Below, piece by piece: positions 6,148-6,778 of a DNA stretch of 6,778 nucleotides (position 1 is the stretch's first letter; every line of letters begins with the position of its first letter). The DNA lies in the NCBI GenBank assembly GCA_034660675.1, contig JAYEJT010000170.1:1-6778 (forward strand), given 5' to 3'. The notes below the pieces were generated by a model. The model made no database searches. It had not been told where the DNA came from and worked only from the letters and a program-made list of their open reading frames with translations. Both the position numbers and the translations under genes were made by a program. The DNA comes from CG03 sp034660675 (GTDB lineage: Bacteria > CG03).

Positions 6148-6435
6148 TCAGTCATCAAGTTTTACCGTCATGAACTTTAAAACAGGGTCACTGCGTCTGT
6201 AATACAGAGAAAGCTTGTTGGGCACTTCCGATACCTGCGATGAAAATTTCACATAGTAGTAGAAACCTTCTCTGTTCTTTTTTATTTCGTAAGCAAGAGT
6301 CTTCTTGCCCCAGTTCTGCTCAGCCAGCACGGCTGTTTTCTTCTCTGACAAGATCCCTTTTACTTCTTTAAGGATCTCATCCTGCTGCTCCTGAGTTGCG
6401 TCAGGATGCACAATAAAAATTGTCTCGTAATTCAC
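6148..6435 (-). CDS. rpsF: 30S ribosomal protein S6
   Basis: S6 binds the central domain of 16S rRNA as a heterodimer with S18, whose gene lies two genes downstream. It is 95 residues, the usual length. Seen: the N-terminal YETIFIVHPDA strand, a helix with DEILKEVKGIL, the family hallmark WGKKTLAYEIKKNREGFYYY (residues about 42-61), and the C-terminal strand RRSDPVLKFMTVKLDD (compare RxDxVLRxLTVxxD in relatives). The start is GTG with a strong Shine-Dalgarno. It is the first gene of the operon after the putative promoter at 6511-6539. The gap to ssb is 26 nt. Acidic C-terminal extensions of the enteric type are absent. Confidence 0.97.
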   Translation of the reverse strand: MNYETIFIVHPDATQEQQDEILKEVKGILSEKKTAVLAEQNWGKKTLAYEIKKNREGFYYYVKFSSQVSEVPNKLSLYYRRSDPVLKFMTVKLDD

Positions 6436-6439
6436 GAAA

Positions 6440-6447
6440 CCTCCTTT
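6440..6447 (-). promoter_or_regulatory. Ribosome binding site of rpsF (AAAGGAGG), supports a GTG start
   Basis: AAAGGAGG sits 4 nt upstream of GTG (6433-6435). This strong match to the 16S rRNA 3' end fixes GTG as the rpsF start. The protein then begins MNYETIFIVHP, as expected for S6. Confidence 0.85.
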
Positions 6448-6458
6448 TTGGCCTTATG

Positions 6459-6474
6459 TCCGCCGTGAGGCGGA
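6459..6474 (-). promoter_or_regulatory. Leader hairpin upstream of rpsF, candidate S6:S18 autoregulatory element
   Basis: The minus-strand leader contains TCCGCC-TCAC-GGCGGA, a perfect 6-bp stem with a 4-nt loop, ending 11 nt before the rpsF Shine-Dalgarno. A weaker outer pairing (CTTT with AAGG, nearest the ribosome site) could extend it across an internal loop. No T-tract follows on the minus strand, so it is not a canonical terminator. In many bacteria the S6:S18 complex binds an rpsF leader structure with a conserved CCG that mimics its 16S rRNA site. A CCG is present on the 5' arm here, but I could not match the full published consensus. The hairpin is seen; the regulatory role is inferred from position. 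Confidence 0.4.
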
Positions 6475-6510
6475 AAAGAAAGCTCTCTACACAAAATCTT
6501 TTCGAATCTC

Positions 6511-6539
6511 TTTATATAACATCCCTCAGAATAAATCAA
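6511..6539 (-). promoter_or_regulatory. Putative sigma70-type promoter for the rpsF operon
   Basis: On the minus strand, TTGATT (6534-6539, 4/6 match to the -35 consensus) is followed after exactly 17 nt by TATAAA (6511-6516, 5/6 match to -10). The start of transcription would fall near 6503-6505, giving a leader of about 68 nt before the rpsF GTG. The -35 and most of the spacer overlap the last codons and stop of hppA. It is the only well-spaced promoter seen ahead of the rpsF-mlaF gene run. Called from consensus matching by eye; no expression evidence. Confidence 0.6.
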
Positions 6540-6778
6540 GCACACGCTCGTTCAGCGCGATTATCACAGGAAGAAACACAAGCGCCACGATGGACATCAG
6601 CTTAAGAAGTATGTTGATTGACGGGCCGGAAGTGTCTTTGCACGGATCCCCGACGGTATCTCCTATCACGGCCGCTTTGTGCACATCCGAACCTTTGCCG
6701 CCGAGATTGCCCTCTTCCACGTATTTTTTTGCGTTATCCCAGGCGCCTCCGGCGTTAGCAAGGAACAGGGCCAGCGGT
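6526..6778 (-). CDS. hppA: Membrane-bound (ion-pumping) pyrophosphatase, C-terminal 84 residues, 5' part outside window
   Basis: This enzyme hydrolyses pyrophosphate in the cytoplasmic membrane and couples it to H+ and/or Na+ export. Only the C-terminus is present; the frame runs open off the window edge. What is seen: a GGAWDNAKKYVEEG stretch, then GGKGSDVHKAA and GDTVGDPCKDTSGPSIN, the near-invariant last cytoplasmic loop of the family. A final hydrophobic helix (about the last 25 residues, LLKLMSIVALVFLPVII) follows, and a TGA at 6526-6528. The SGPS-I-N-I-L-x-K-L-M version of the loop resembles K+-dependent family members more than K+-independent ones, which tend to have AGPA (from memory of the family). 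The diagnostic A/K position lies outside the window, so ion specificity is not decided. The residue after GDP is Cys, a position that varies (F, Y, L) in relatives. The gene ends 90 nt before rpsF with no intrinsic terminator visible, and a promoter for the next operon overlaps its end. Confidence 0.96.
   Translation of the reverse strand, partial: PLALFLANAGGAWDNAKKYVEEGNLGGKGSDVHKAAVIGDTVGDPCKDTSGPSINILLKLMSIVALVFLPVIIALNERVLDLF

Noticed and set aside
6459..6474. Leader hairpin as a rho-independent terminator of hppA
   Set aside because: On the minus strand it is followed by CATAAGGCC and the rpsF Shine-Dalgarno, not a T-tract.
1..6778. Defence system, mobile element, CRISPR array or tRNA
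   Set aside because: No repeats, integrase or transposase motifs, tRNA-like sequences or array spacing were seen; the window is a core-genome housekeeping region.

Overview
This window is a compact, single-direction (minus strand) bacterial chromosome segment. Read in transcription order, from high to low coordinates, it holds: the 3' end of a membrane pyrophosphatase gene (hppA); rpsF, ssb, rpsR, a polytopic membrane protein of DUF2232/YybS type, rplI and dnaB (the ribosomal/replication cluster); then alr (alanine racemase) and the permease (mlaE) and ATPase (mlaF) of an Mla-type lipid ABC transporter. The last 31 bases may hold the first codons of a further gene. No RNA genes, mobile elements, CRISPR arrays or convincing plus-strand genes were seen.

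Organism: a Gram-negative (diderm) bacterium is suggested by MlaE/MlaF, which serve outer-membrane lipid transport, together with a peptidoglycan precursor enzyme. G+C is intermediate by eye, with alanine-rich, GC-rich stretches beside AT-rich ones. An hppA pyrophosphatase, ssb between rpsF and rpsR, and DUF2232 between rpsR and rplI point away from enterics. They would fit deltaproteobacterial-type lineages or phyla such as Elusimicrobiota or Omnitrophota, but the sequence alone does not settle this.

Layout: 6526-6778 is the end of hppA. A good sigma70-like promoter (TTGATT, 17 bp, TATAAA) lies at 6511-6539, overlapping the hppA stop, and drives a leader of about 68 nt. The leader carries a hairpin (6459-6474) just before the Shine-Dalgarno sequence of rpsF, a candidate for S6:S18 autoregulation. 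From rpsF down to mlaF the genes are separated by 26 nt or less. From the DUF2232 gene on they mostly touch or overlap: 1-nt gap, stop inside the next Shine-Dalgarno, TAA/ATG abutting, ATGA, TAATG, TAATG. One operon with translational coupling is the natural reading. It would link 30S and 50S protein synthesis, replication (SSB, DnaB), cell wall precursor supply (D-alanine) and envelope lipid transport.

The least ordinary signal is at the DUF2232/rplI junction (4512-4544). A dnaX-like slippery heptamer (A AAA AAG, in the correct frame, within a run of nine A) is followed after 5 nt by a perfect 7-bp hairpin with a 4-nt loop. A -1 slip would meet a TGA at once, before the hairpin. The normal frame ends inside the rplI Shine-Dalgarno. 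This has the layout of a programmed -1 frameshift site, but it is unproven and could be chance.
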